Positions 35,825-43,686 of a DNA stretch of 64,000 nt are shown here, in pieces. The translations under genes were made by a program, and so were the position numbers. The stretch covers positions 1 through 64,000 of the forward strand of contig NZ_FQUM01000004.1 of the NCBI RefSeq assembly GCF_900129025.1. The letters are read 5' to 3'. This DNA is from Mariniphaga anaerophila. GTDB lineage: Bacteria; Bacteroidota; Bacteroidia; Bacteroidales; Prolixibacteraceae. The notes beneath the pieces were generated by a model that was not told the DNA's origin, did no database searches, and saw only the letters and a program-made list of their open reading frames with translations. Each line of letters begins with the position of its first letter. Positions within the stretch are counted from its first letter, which is position 1.

Positions 35825-37657
35825 TTAGTCTATCAAACGAACCGCTCCCATGTCGGCTGAAGAAACCAGGCTGGCATAAGCTTTTAACGCTTTTGAAATT
35901 TGCCTGTCGCGCTGGGTTGGCTGAAAAGCCTCTTTCCCTTTCGCTTCTTCTGCTTTTCTGCGTTTTTCCATTTCCTCATCAGAAATAAGCAGATTGATGG
36001 ATCGATTTGTTATGTCTATTTCAATTTTATCGTTGTTCTGAACCAGTCCAATAGCGCCTCCGGCAGCGGCTTCCGGAGAAACATGCCCGATGGATAATCC
36101 GGAAGTACCCCCGGAAAAACGTCCGTCGGTAATCAGCGCACAGTATTTATCCAACTGCATGGATTTGAGGTAAGACGTGGGATACAGCATTTCCTGCATT
36201 CCCGGGCCTCCTTTTGGTCCCTCGTAACGAATAACAACCACGTCGCCTTTTTGTACGGCGTCGCCCAAAATGCCGTTTACAGCATCTTCCTGCGAATCGA
36301 AAACTTTAACGGTACCGGTAAATTTAAAAATGGAAGAATCTACGCCGGCAGTTTTAACAATACACCCGCTTTCGGCAATATTCCCGTAAAGCACCGCCAG
36401 GCCTCCGTCTTTGTTATAGGCGTGCTCCAAATTCCTAATACACCCGTTCTGACGATCGGCATCCAAATCAGTGTAATAATTTTCCTGCGAGGCCAGAGTC
36501 AGATTTCTCTTGCCATCGCCGGGAGATGAAAGATACCGTTGCTTGGCATCTTCAGAAACGTTGCTATTCATGATATCATAAGCATCAATCGCTTCCTTCA
36601 ACGTTCTGCCGTCGATACGGTTAACCGATGTTTCCATAAGTCCTGCACGGTCGAGTTCAGCCAAAATTCCCAGAATACCTCCTGCTCTGTTTACGTCCTG
36701 AACATGGTAATGCGAGCTTGGTGCCACTTTACACAAGTTAGGCGTAACACGCGAGAGCCGGTCAATGTCTTTCATGGTAAACTCCACTCCTGCCTCGTGA
36801 GCAATTGCCAGCAGGTGCAACACTGTATTGGTTGATCCGCCCATGGCAATATCGAGTTTCATTGCGTTCAGAAATGAATCGCGAGTAGCAATGCTTCTTG
36901 GAAGAACAGAATCATCACCTTCGAAATAATATTTTTTGGTGGCTGAAATTATTTTTTCAACAGCTTCTTCGAATAATTTTTTGCGGTTGGCATGGGTTGC
37001 AACTATTGTTCCGTTTCCGGGAAGCGCCAGACCTATGGCCTCTGCAAGGCAGTTCATTGAGTTAGCAGTAAACATTCCGGAACACGAACCGCAGGTTGGA
37101 CAGGCATTTTGTTCAATTATTGAAAGATCCTGATCTGAAACAGACTTGTCGGCTGCCATAACCATGGCATCCACCAGGTCGTAATGTTTTCCGCCAATTT
37201 CTCCGGCTTCCATTGGTCCTCCCGAAACAAATACCGAAGGAATATTCAAGCGCATAGCAGCCATCATCATTCCAGGAGTAATTTTATCGCAATTGGAAAT
37301 GCAAACCATGGCATCTACTTTGTGGCCGTTACACATGTATTCTACGCTATCGGCAATCACATCGCGCGAGGGAAGCGAATAGAGCATCCCGTCGTGTCCC
37401 ATGGCAATTCCGTCGTCGATAGCAATTGTATTGAATTCGGCTGCAAAAAAACCTTGTTTTTCGATTAAACTCTTTAAGTATTGTCCGATTTGGTGAAGGT
37501 GGGCATGCCCGGGTACAAACTGCGTAAATGAATTAACAATAGCAATTACCGGACGTCCAAAATGTTCTTCTTTCATGCCGTTGGCCCGCCAAAGGCTCCT
37601 TGCTCCTGCCATCCGGCGACCCTGTGTAGTGGTGTTACTACGTAATGGAATTTGCAT
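35825..37657 (-). CDS. ilvD: Dihydroxy-acid dehydratase
   Basis: A 610-residue iron-sulfur dehydratase, acting after IlvC in the pathway. Evidence: [21 protein letters not shown] and [20 protein letters not shown] carry the Fe-S Cys ligands; [46 protein letters not shown] and [23 protein letters not shown] complete the family signature. It is the first gene of ilvD-ilvB-ilvN-ilvC, and the long leader before it (37658-37917) holds the attenuator. No leu genes or ilvA are within the window. Confidence 0.95.
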   Translation of the reverse strand: MQIPLRSNTTTQGRRMAGARSLWRANGMKEEHFGRPVIAIVNSFTQFVPGHAHLHQIGQYLKSLIEKQGFFAAEFNTIAIDDGIAMGHDGMLYSLPSRDVIADSVEYMCNGHKVDAMVCISNCDKITPGMMMAAMRLNIPSVFVSGGPMEAGEIGGKHYDLVDAMVMAADKSVSDQDLSIIEQNACPTCGSCSGMFTANSMNCLAEAIGLALPGNGTIVATHANRKKLFEEAVEKIISATKKYYFEGDDSVLPRSIATRDSFLNAMKLDIAMGGSTNTVLHLLAIAHEAGVEFTMKDIDRLSRVTPNLCKVAPSSHYHVQDVNRAGGILGILAELDRAGLMETSVNRIDGRTLKEAIDAYDIMNSNVSEDAKQRYLSSPGDGKRNLTLASQENYYTDLDADRQNGCIRNLEHAYNKDGGLAVLYGNIAESGCIVKTAGVDSSIFKFTGTVKVFDSQEDAVNGILGDAVQKGDVVVIRYEGPKGGPGMQEMLYPTSYLKSMQLDKYCALITDGRFSGGTSGLSIGHVSPEAAAGGAIGLVQNNDKIEIDITNRSINLLISDEEMEKRRKAEEAKGKEAFQPTQRDRQISKALKAYASLVSSADMGAVRLID

Positions 37658-37685
37658 ACTTTTTAGTCTTTTAATTCGTATTTTT

Positions 37686-37721
37686 TATTAAAAAAGCCTT
37701 CCCCGTTTTCGGGAAAGGCTT
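37686..37721 (-). terminator. Attenuator terminator of the ilv operon
   Basis: On the - strand AAGCCTTTCCC (37721-37711), loop GAAAAC, then GGGGAAGGCTT (37704-37694) form an 11-bp stem with one G-U pair, followed by a run of T. It lies between the leader peptide and ilvD, 28 bp upstream of the ilvD ATG. Its 5' arm is also the partner of the antiterminator. Confidence 0.87.
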
Positions 37722-37763
37722 GTCCGTATCTTATACAACTACATATAAATCTATCCTTTCCCG
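37710..37763 (-). promoter_or_regulatory. Antiterminator pairing of the ilv attenuator
   Basis: CGGGAAAGG at 37763-37755, inside the last codons of the leader peptide, is perfectly complementary (9 bp) to CCTTTCCCG at 37718-37710, which is the 5' arm of the terminator. The two folds exclude each other, as in classical ribosome-mediated attenuation. Confidence 0.77.
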
Positions 37764-37819
37764 GTATTTCCAGAAATGACCACGAGAATGACTAGAATGT
37801 ATGTAGAAAATATTTTCAT
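37751..37819 (-). CDS. ilv leader peptide
   Basis: A 22-codon frame (ATG at 37819, TAG at 37751) encoding MKIFSTYILVILVVISGN plus four residues. Eight consecutive codons specify Ile-Leu-Val-Ile-Leu-Val-Val-Ile, exactly the three end products of the pathway, and the codons end just before the antiterminator segment. When charged Ile, Leu or Val tRNA is scarce, a ribosome stalled in this run would leave CGGGAAAGG free to pair with the terminator arm and allow readthrough; when charged tRNA is ample the ribosome reaches the stop and covers it. This is too short for usual gene finders. Confidence 0.82.
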   Translation of the reverse strand: MKIFSTYILVILVVISGNTGKG

Positions 37820-37923
37820 CCGTTTCTATTTAAAAACTTTAATGGCAACTCTCGAAAACCACACAGCATACAATCATGCTTCTTTGTAGTGATTATCACC
37901 GTGCTTGTTTCATCATGTGTTGG

Positions 37924-37952
37924 CAAATGTAAAAACAATATTTAAAAATCAA
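37924..37952 (-). promoter_or_regulatory. ilv operon promoter
   Basis: On the - strand TTG (37952-37950), an 18-bp spacer and TACATTTG (37931-37924) match the Bacteroidota promoter form. Transcription would start near 37917, giving a 98-nt leader before the leader-peptide ATG. Two other tiny frames (MMKQAR and MIVCCVVFESCH) lie in that leader and are not called. Confidence 0.75.
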
Positions 37953-38072
37953 AATGAATTGAAAGTAAAAATCCATTTTTTCTTCTAGATTTAAGTTTTA
38001 CATTAACTTTTAGTTTAAATATGAATAATTTGGGCAAGGGAATTTTGAGAGAAGGAACTGAAGATAAAACAC

Positions 38073-38105
38073 AAAAAAAGGGTCTAGCCTTTTGGTGCTA
38101 AACCC
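38073..38105 (-). terminator. Second intrinsic terminator after the glycan locus
   Basis: On the - strand GGGTTTAGC (38105-38097) pairs with GCTAGACCC (38088-38080) with one G-U pair, followed by seven T. It lies behind the first terminator at 38140-38192, a tandem arrangement that would protect the ilv operon promoter region from readthrough. Confidence 0.75.
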
Positions 38106-38139
38106 TGGAATATAAATTCAGTTTGTATTAAACGACCTC

Positions 38140-38192
38140 AAAAAAGCCCTCGTCGATGCTGCTGGAGTATTTCCACGAGGGAAGGGTTTTTT
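38140..38192. terminator. Intrinsic terminator at the end of the glycan locus
   Basis: CCCTCGT (38147-38153) pairs with ACGAGGG (38175-38181), with T/A runs on both outer sides. On the - strand it follows the enolase-superfamily gene by 12 bp. Confidence 0.82.
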
Positions 38193-38203
38193 AAATCTTT
38201 CAT

Positions 38204-39607
38204 TTACATTTTGTTTTTGAACATCTCCATGTAATGTGGCGAGTCGGTCAGGATGCCGCCGCTTTTATTGTAAAAATCATCCCCTAAATCAAACACACCG
38301 TCTACAGTTTTTCGCCATGGTGCATCGGTATACGGATGGTAGCTTTCCATCTGCTTCCAGTTTTTATAATTCTGGTGGCCGTTGGTTTCCATCAGGCCTG
38401 TTCCCAAACCAGGGAACGGATCCAGGCGGGCTACAACATTTTTATTCCAGTCAATCAATATCGGGTTTACCGTAAGATCGGCGCAGAAACACGGCACATT
38501 ATACTGCTTTGCTACATTGGCCATTTTCAGGGTCATGCTCAAGGTTTTGGCTATAGCTTTGAGCGCAATGGCTTTGTACCCCATTTCAATTCGTTCAATG
38601 GTATAAGCATCGGTATGGGCACTCTCGTCTGCTGCCAACCGCAACGGAATATCGCTTACATCAACTTTCAACTCTTCCGGAAACGGTTCCTCAATCACTG
38701 CAATCTGGTCAAAAGCCCCTATCTTTTTTGCATGGTCGATTAAACGCATCAGTGTCTCTTTCTTCTCATAACGCCCGTTGGCATCAAAATAATAAGGTAA
38801 TTTTCCACTCTCGGAGTGCGTGGTGCGGTAATGGCCAATAGCATTATGTATCTCTGTCAGGCGGGCTTTGTCTTTTTCCAGCATCTCCTCCTGCGTACCG
38901 GGCTGCCCTATTTTTATTTTCATAAAAAAATAACCATCTTCCACCGCTTGTTTTATCTCTGAAACCGGGATGGAATAAGCCATCAACGGAATACTGGCAA
39001 CCGTTTTACTCTTGTGAGAAACGGCAGGACGCAACTCTTCCGGAATCATCTCATCGAAAGTACTAAACCCGTTTTCTTTGGCATAAAGCATCCACAATGC
39101 ATTGTCTACTCCTACAAGGGCATTCAATGCAAATGTCTCTCTCAGGTGAGGATTGCCGGTAATCTTTTTCCCGTATTCCAGTACTTCTTTCCACATCCCG
39201 TTGAGTGTTTCCACCGGATTGGTAAATGACTGCCCTTTTAACATCTGAAGGGCATATTCGGTCATGGCATACATAATAGTATTACCACCGCTCTCCGAGT
39301 ACCGGGCAAAAACATCGGCATCTGACCAAAGTACATTTTGTGTACACAACCCTACTTTTGAAAGTCCCGAATCACTTTTCAGGAAGGCAGCTGTTTGCCA
39401 TATCTCACTCATGTAACCGCCCTTAAAACCAAAGGGGCGAATCAACGGCTCCCGTTCAAAATTCGAGCTCACTTCACTTATCCGGATAGTTTTCATCTGT
39501 TTATCTTTTTTAACTGATGCCAATACGCCAGGGCTGCCAAGCAACATGGAACCTCCTGTGGCGATCAAACTATTTTTTATAAATATACGTCTTGAATTAT
39601 CTTTCAT
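38204..39607 (-). CDS. Enolase-superfamily (mandelate racemase/muconate lactonizing-like) enzyme, Tat-exported
   Basis: A 467-residue enzyme with a Tat-type signal (NSRRIFIKNSLIATGGSMLLG). Enolase-superfamily features: KIKIG with Lys230/232, metal ligands Asp275 (YFDANGRY), Glu306/307 (IEEPF) and Asp327-Glu328 (LAADESAH), and Lys350 (AIALKAIAK) on the other face of the barrel. This fits proton abstraction next to a carboxylate, that is, a sugar-acid dehydratase or epimerase. It is the last gene of the glycan locus, 97 bp after the TIM-barrel gene. A role in processing a uronate or aldonate made by the neighbouring oxidoreductase is inferred. Confidence 0.82.
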   Translation of the reverse strand: MKDNSRRIFIKNSLIATGGSMLLGSPGVLASVKKDKQMKTIRISEVSSNFEREPLIRPFGFKGGYMSEIWQTAAFLKSDSGLSKVGLCTQNVLWSDADVFARYSESGGNTIMYAMTEYALQMLKGQSFTNPVETLNGMWKEVLEYGKKITGNPHLRETFALNALVGVDNALWMLYAKENGFSTFDEMIPEELRPAVSHKSKTVASIPLMAYSIPVSEIKQAVEDGYFFMKIKIGQPGTQEEMLEKDKARLTEIHNAIGHYRTTHSESGKLPYYFDANGRYEKKETLMRLIDHAKKIGAFDQIAVIEEPFPEELKVDVSDIPLRLAADESAHTDAYTIERIEMGYKAIALKAIAKTLSMTLKMANVAKQYNVPCFCADLTVNPILIDWNKNVVARLDPFPGLGTGLMETNGHQNYKNWKQMESYHPYTDAPWRKTVDGVFDLGDDFYNKSGGILTDSPHYMEMFKNKM

Positions 39608-39704
39608 CGTATTAAAAATTGATTATTTCCAGTGGCATGATATGAAACTCATACATATCCTGTTGTCCTTTTGGATGTGTTTACTTCCTACCCCCATTTC
39701 ACAA

Positions 39705-40664
39705 TTAAACCAGTTGGTATTTTTCCAGGTACGTGCTGATAAAATCCACATCCTTTTTCAACTTAGCAACCAATATTTTTTGTTGCTCCAAAAGGGATAA
39801 ATTTTCCTCATCCCTGGTCAGCAACGGATACTCGGCATGCAGCGTTATCGGGGCTGCTATTTTCAAATCTTTAACCATCCCGAAAAAACGGTCAAAATCC
39901 ACAATTCCCTCACCCAGCGGGGTACTGACGACCCTGGCTTTTCCATTTTCAACTTTCCACACAAAATCTTTTATGGCCAGCGAACCAATATGCTTATGCA
40001 AAAGTTGCAGGGCAATTACCCAGGAAGCGCTTGCTTCGGTTACAGCATGGCGAATGTCGAACTGGCTGCTAATGATGCAAACCGGCTTCGCGTTGATTAA
40101 CTCCCATACATCCCACATGGCGGCACCAACCCGAATGCCCGAATGGTTCTGGTATCCTCCCTGGATTCCTGCTTCTCCATTAATTGCCGCAAGCGCCGAC
40201 AGTTTTCTTTTTATCTGCTCCAGAGACTTCGGTATTCCTGTCGCAAAATCATAATCGTAATAACCCAGCCTGTAATGTTTTACACCAAACTGAGCTGCCG
40301 TAGTTAATATTTTCTTACTGAAAGCATCCTCGGCATCGGTGATGGCTGTCACCATCATTTCGGTGGACAGGCCGTGTTTCCTCCCTGTTTCAATCACCCG
40401 GGGCAAATCGTCCTGAACTCTCTCGGGAATTACCCGTCCCCTGGGGCGAACGGTCAAATCGAAACCGTCGACACCGGCCATTGCCAATGATTCTGACATA
40501 AATTCCAGTTCATAGGTATCCAGCGGCTTGGTAAAAAAAGAGATGGGATAACGGCTTTTCTCCATGCTGCCTGCCCCGGCTGCCAAGGCTCCTGAAAAAG
40601 GAATGCCCGCTGCTGCAACAGCCATCCCTTTTATAAATTTTCTGCGATTATATGGCATTCTCAT
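39705..40664 (-). CDS. Sugar phosphate isomerase/epimerase-like TIM-barrel protein, Tat-exported
   Basis: A 319-residue protein with a Tat-type signal (YNRRKFIKGMAVAAAGIPFSG) and an AP-endonuclease-2-like TIM barrel: AGVDGFDLTVRPRG, AQFGVKHYRLGYYDYDF, GYQNHSGIRVGAAMWDV, SSQFDIRHAVTEASASW, LAIKDFVWK and the metal-region ITLHAEYPLL. Such proteins often isomerise or epimerise sugars or their oxidised forms. Its ATG overlaps the stop of the oxidoreductase gene by one base (TAATG), so the two are translationally coupled and probably act in sequence. Confidence 0.82.
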   Translation of the reverse strand: MRMPYNRRKFIKGMAVAAAGIPFSGALAAGAGSMEKSRYPISFFTKPLDTYELEFMSESLAMAGVDGFDLTVRPRGRVIPERVQDDLPRVIETGRKHGLSTEMMVTAITDAEDAFSKKILTTAAQFGVKHYRLGYYDYDFATGIPKSLEQIKRKLSALAAINGEAGIQGGYQNHSGIRVGAAMWDVWELINAKPVCIISSQFDIRHAVTEASASWVIALQLLHKHIGSLAIKDFVWKVENGKARVVSTPLGEGIVDFDRFFGMVKDLKIAAPITLHAEYPLLTRDEENLSLLEQQKILVAKLKKDVDFISTYLEKYQLV

Positions 40665-42061
40665 TATAGTTTCCAGGGTTTCCGGTATTCGTAATGCAGC
40701 ATCTCGTTGGCCGCTTTGCTGTTAACAAAACGTTCGGCATCTGCATCCCATTGCAGCCGTTCGCCGGTGGCCAGTGCAATGTTGGCCAGGTGGGCAAAAC
40801 TGGTGGAGCGATGGCCGTCTTCCAGTGTACACAGCGGAGCTTCCCGGTTTTTCACGCAATCCAGAAAATTCCGAATCAAGGCTCCGGTGCTTCCGCCACT
40901 GCTTCCGTCGCTGAGCAGGTTGTCTTTTTGCACATACTCTTCGGCCTCGGTCAGTTTATCCCAGCGCTGAAACTGCCCTGCCCTTGCCGGAACAATAGAG
41001 TAGCCTCTTTCACTGGCATAAACAGTTGCTTTGGTTCCCCGCAGTTCAATTTCTCCCTGAGGAATGGCACCGCCACTGCTGGCTTCGTAAATGGCAAAAG
41101 AGATAATCATCCCCGATGCAAATTCAAAAGTAACCTGCATGGTATCGGGAATGTCACCGTCGTGGTCAAGCACGTATTTTCCGCCATGAGCGCTGATTGA
41201 AACAGGAGCTGTTTCGCCAACCATCCATCGGATAACGTCCATATAATGCACACCCCAGTTCCCCATTTGCGAAGAATAATCCTGCCACCAACGGAACATG
41301 TAGGGTGCAATATTGTATTGATAATCCCGGTATGCACGCGGGCCAAGCCACATGTCCCAGTTAAAATCTTTAGGAGGCGTTTCCGGGTTTAATTTACCAA
41401 TACCGTTTGGAAACATATTACTGACACGTGCAGCCCTGGCCACCGTTACTTTCCCCAGTTTTCCGCCGGATATTTCAGCGGCCAGTCGCTGATAACTGGC
41501 AGACCCCCTGCGATTCAAGCCCACAGCAACAATCTGTTTCCCGGAAGCTTCAGCCTCAACCATTTTCCGGCCTTCGTAAATCGTCTGTGTCAGTGGTTTT
41601 TCCACGTAAATATCTTTGCCGGCTTCAATGGCATGGACTGTTTGAAGCGCATGCCAATGGTCGGGAGTTGCGATACAAACAGCATCGATGTCTTTGTCGT
41701 CCAGCAACTCGCGATAATCTTTATAAATTTTGGGAGGGCGCGGAAAATTTTCGCCCATTTTCGGAATCTGACTGTTCATTGTTTCCAGGTAACGAGGGCT
41801 GACTGCTCCCCGATCCCGGGTCAGATACGGTTCGTAAATGTCGCACAGAGCGGCAACTTCGCAATCTTTGTTTTGCATAAACAGGTTTAGCAGCTGTGAG
41901 CCGCGGTTACCTACCCCGATAAATCCCATGCGAATTTTTTCGTTCGACCCCAAAATACTTCCGCTAAAAGGAGAAGCGATTACCCGGCTGCCCAGCGCTG
42001 CCCCCGTAGCAGTAATTGCCGTCTGTTTAATAAATGTTCGTCTGGTTTGATGATTTTTCAT
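40664..42061 (-). CDS. Gfo/Idh/MocA family oxidoreductase, Tat-exported
   Basis: A 465-residue NAD(P)-linked oxidoreductase. The ATG at 42061 gives a Tat signal (NHQTRRTFIKQTAITATGAA); the frame continues up to 42100 without such features. Rossmann motif RMGFIGVGNRGSQLL, DAVCIATPDHWHALQ, the EKPLTQTIYEGRKMV (EKP) motif, VHYMDVIRWMVGE, and a C-terminal GFO_IDH_MocA substrate domain. Family members oxidise or reduce sugar hydroxyls, and Tat-exported ones carry the cofactor with them. It is coupled by a 1-bp overlap to the TIM-barrel gene and follows the alginate-lyase-family gene by 70 bp. Confidence 0.88.
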   Translation of the reverse strand: MKNHQTRRTFIKQTAITATGAALGSRVIASPFSGSILGSNEKIRMGFIGVGNRGSQLLNLFMQNKDCEVAALCDIYEPYLTRDRGAVSPRYLETMNSQIPKMGENFPRPPKIYKDYRELLDDKDIDAVCIATPDHWHALQTVHAIEAGKDIYVEKPLTQTIYEGRKMVEAEASGKQIVAVGLNRRGSASYQRLAAEISGGKLGKVTVARAARVSNMFPNGIGKLNPETPPKDFNWDMWLGPRAYRDYQYNIAPYMFRWWQDYSSQMGNWGVHYMDVIRWMVGETAPVSISAHGGKYVLDHDGDIPDTMQVTFEFASGMIISFAIYEASSGGAIPQGEIELRGTKATVYASERGYSIVPARAGQFQRWDKLTEAEEYVQKDNLLSDGSSGGSTGALIRNFLDCVKNREAPLCTLEDGHRSTSFAHLANIALATGERLQWDADAERFVNSKAANEMLHYEYRKPWKL

Positions 42062-42131
42062 CTGTATAAAAATTTCTGTTTTTAGTCTTTTGTCTGTCAT
42101 TTCAACACCGATTGATCAAGCGGCAAAACAC

Positions 42132-43367
42132 TTAATCAACATCGCACTCGGGCTCTACCAGCAATCGCCAGTCGCTTTCCATTCTTTTCTGAAATGTATT
42201 TTTCCACAAATCCAGATACGCCTCATCTTTATAAATACAAACCGCCCTTCTCACCAATAATCCCAGATTATTCTCGAAATTTTCCCAGCTCGAAATTTCT
42301 TCGTAGGGCCAGTCTTCTTCATGACCGATAAACCCAACTAAATAATCAAGTGCTTTTTGCAGGGAGCCGCCTTTTGGATTGACATAGTCGAAAATGTCTA
42401 CGCCCACAGTCTGTGCAAACCTGCCGGCATTAAAAAAGTTACGCAAATTCCCCACAGAATAGCCGTAAGCCCGGGTTCTAATTAACTCTTCCGGCTGGCG
42501 GCCGTCTGCCTCAATCATAGGGTCAATTCTACGATGCGGAATTTCTTCGGCTTTTTTCCGGATATAGTCATTCTTTCCCAGGAAATAAGCAATAGCGGAT
42601 GACTGCACGTCAAAAGCCACCGAATGGTTATTTTTGTAATCCTCTTCCTGCTTTCCAAACTCGCCTTCCGACAACCAGATAAAATATTCTTCGAACCAGT
42701 TTTTAAGCCCCGTTTTCTCGTGAGCAGAAAGCGCCCCCGAAGCTTCAATCAGGGCAATGGCATCAACTAGCGTTACAAACGAGTATCCGTCTATTATTCC
42801 AATAAAACGGCCGTCGGTAATTCCAGGAATGGATTGCCCGTAATTCAAATGAGGATTCATAAGAGTTTCAGGATCTAAAAACCAAACCCGCAATAATTCA
42901 GCAGCTTTTTCGGCATACTCCTTTTTGTCGGTAAAAAACCACGCAATCGACAACGACCGCATTGCATTCGTTAGTTTCCCCAACTGTGTTCTATCCAGTT
43001 TTGCACCCTCAGGATTTACTTCGCCATCCCTGCGAATGTATGGCAATCCGTCGGGAGTATCCGGGTTTGGCCACCAATACGGCCCCATACTCATGTAGTC
43101 GTGTTTTGAACCACCGGGAGGAACCAGGTCTTTAAAAGTTACCGAATAAACGCCATCTCTCATTGCCTGATCCGCGTCCAGAATCAACAAATCTAAAGCT
43201 GCGGAATAATCGGGGTTCCCATCTTCCAGACCTTTTTTCACCTGCTGCATCCAGGAATAATCCCAACTACCAAGTTTCACATCTTGCGGCACTTTATCTT
43301 TACCACCGGTACACCCGGAAAGACAAATGGTTACAACCAACAGGAATAATAATGCTTTTAACTTCAT
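42132..43367 (-). CDS. Alginate lyase-family (PF05426; PL38-like) lipoprotein, copy 2
   Basis: A 411-residue exported protein with a lipoprotein signal (LFLLVVTICLSGC, Cys19). The (alpha/alpha)-barrel lyase domain is marked by YMSMGPYWWPNPDTPDGLPY, IRRDGEVNPE, MNPHLNYGQSIPGI, and KNNHSVAFDVQ with the Asn-Asn-His at 246-248 (likely neutraliser/His of the family), and RTRAYGYSVGNLRNFFNAG. It resembles the group of bacterial lyases that includes PL38 enzymes acting on alginate or glucuronan. It is a clear paralogue of the gene at 49176. The polymer it cuts cannot be fixed by sequence. Confidence 0.85.
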   Translation of the reverse strand: MKLKALLFLLVVTICLSGCTGGKDKVPQDVKLGSWDYSWMQQVKKGLEDGNPDYSAALDLLILDADQAMRDGVYSVTFKDLVPPGGSKHDYMSMGPYWWPNPDTPDGLPYIRRDGEVNPEGAKLDRTQLGKLTNAMRSLSIAWFFTDKKEYAEKAAELLRVWFLDPETLMNPHLNYGQSIPGITDGRFIGIIDGYSFVTLVDAIALIEASGALSAHEKTGLKNWFEEYFIWLSEGEFGKQEEDYKNNHSVAFDVQSSAIAYFLGKNDYIRKKAEEIPHRRIDPMIEADGRQPEELIRTRAYGYSVGNLRNFFNAGRFAQTVGVDIFDYVNPKGGSLQKALDYLVGFIGHEEDWPYEEISSWENFENNLGLLVRRAVCIYKDEAYLDLWKNTFQKRMESDWRLLVEPECDVD

Positions 43368-43686
43368 CTGCTTAAATTTTTAAGTTTCAACTGGCAAAAA
43401 ATGAAATTCGCATGAGTCTTTTTTCATTACTTTACGTATGACTTCCATCCTCATGCTCATTTCATAATAGCAATACTTTAAAAAGCTAAATTGACTTACT
43501 CGCCGTGTGCAGTCCGGCATTGAGACAGAAATGATTTCATCGGGGACAATTTAGCTTAACTCCCTTCAGAAACATTTTCACTCTGCCTTTCAGGCATAAA
43601 TGCCTTCGTTTTTAAATTAAATAACAGAACGTATAATCATGAAAACCTTGTTATGCTGCAAAAAATATCGCTGCAAACGTTACACT
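43368..43686. other. Intergenic stretch inside the glycan locus
   Basis: This 319-bp gap is much longer than others in the locus. It holds no gene-like frame, and its main feature is the structured region at 43478-43557 described separately. Confidence 0.6.
43478..43557 (-). promoter_or_regulatory. Multibranched structured element or long-loop terminator
   Basis: AAGCTAAATTG (43483-43493) and CAATTTAGCTT (43547-43557) form a perfect 11-bp stem enclosing smaller hairpins (GCCG with CGGC, and GAAAT-G-ATTTC). On the - strand the 3' arm runs straight into TTTTT, so it may be a terminator or a processing structure between the DUF4038 and second alginate-lyase-family genes. Confidence 0.55.

Noticed and set aside
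34098-37657. ilv genes as part of the glycan locus
   Set aside because: They have their own promoter and attenuator, and two tandem terminators separate them from the glycan genes.
37820-37917. Alternative leader peptides (MMKQAR; MIVCCVVFESCH)
   Set aside because: They are short, do not hold a run of pathway amino acids and do not reach the antiterminator segment, unlike the frame at 37751-37819.
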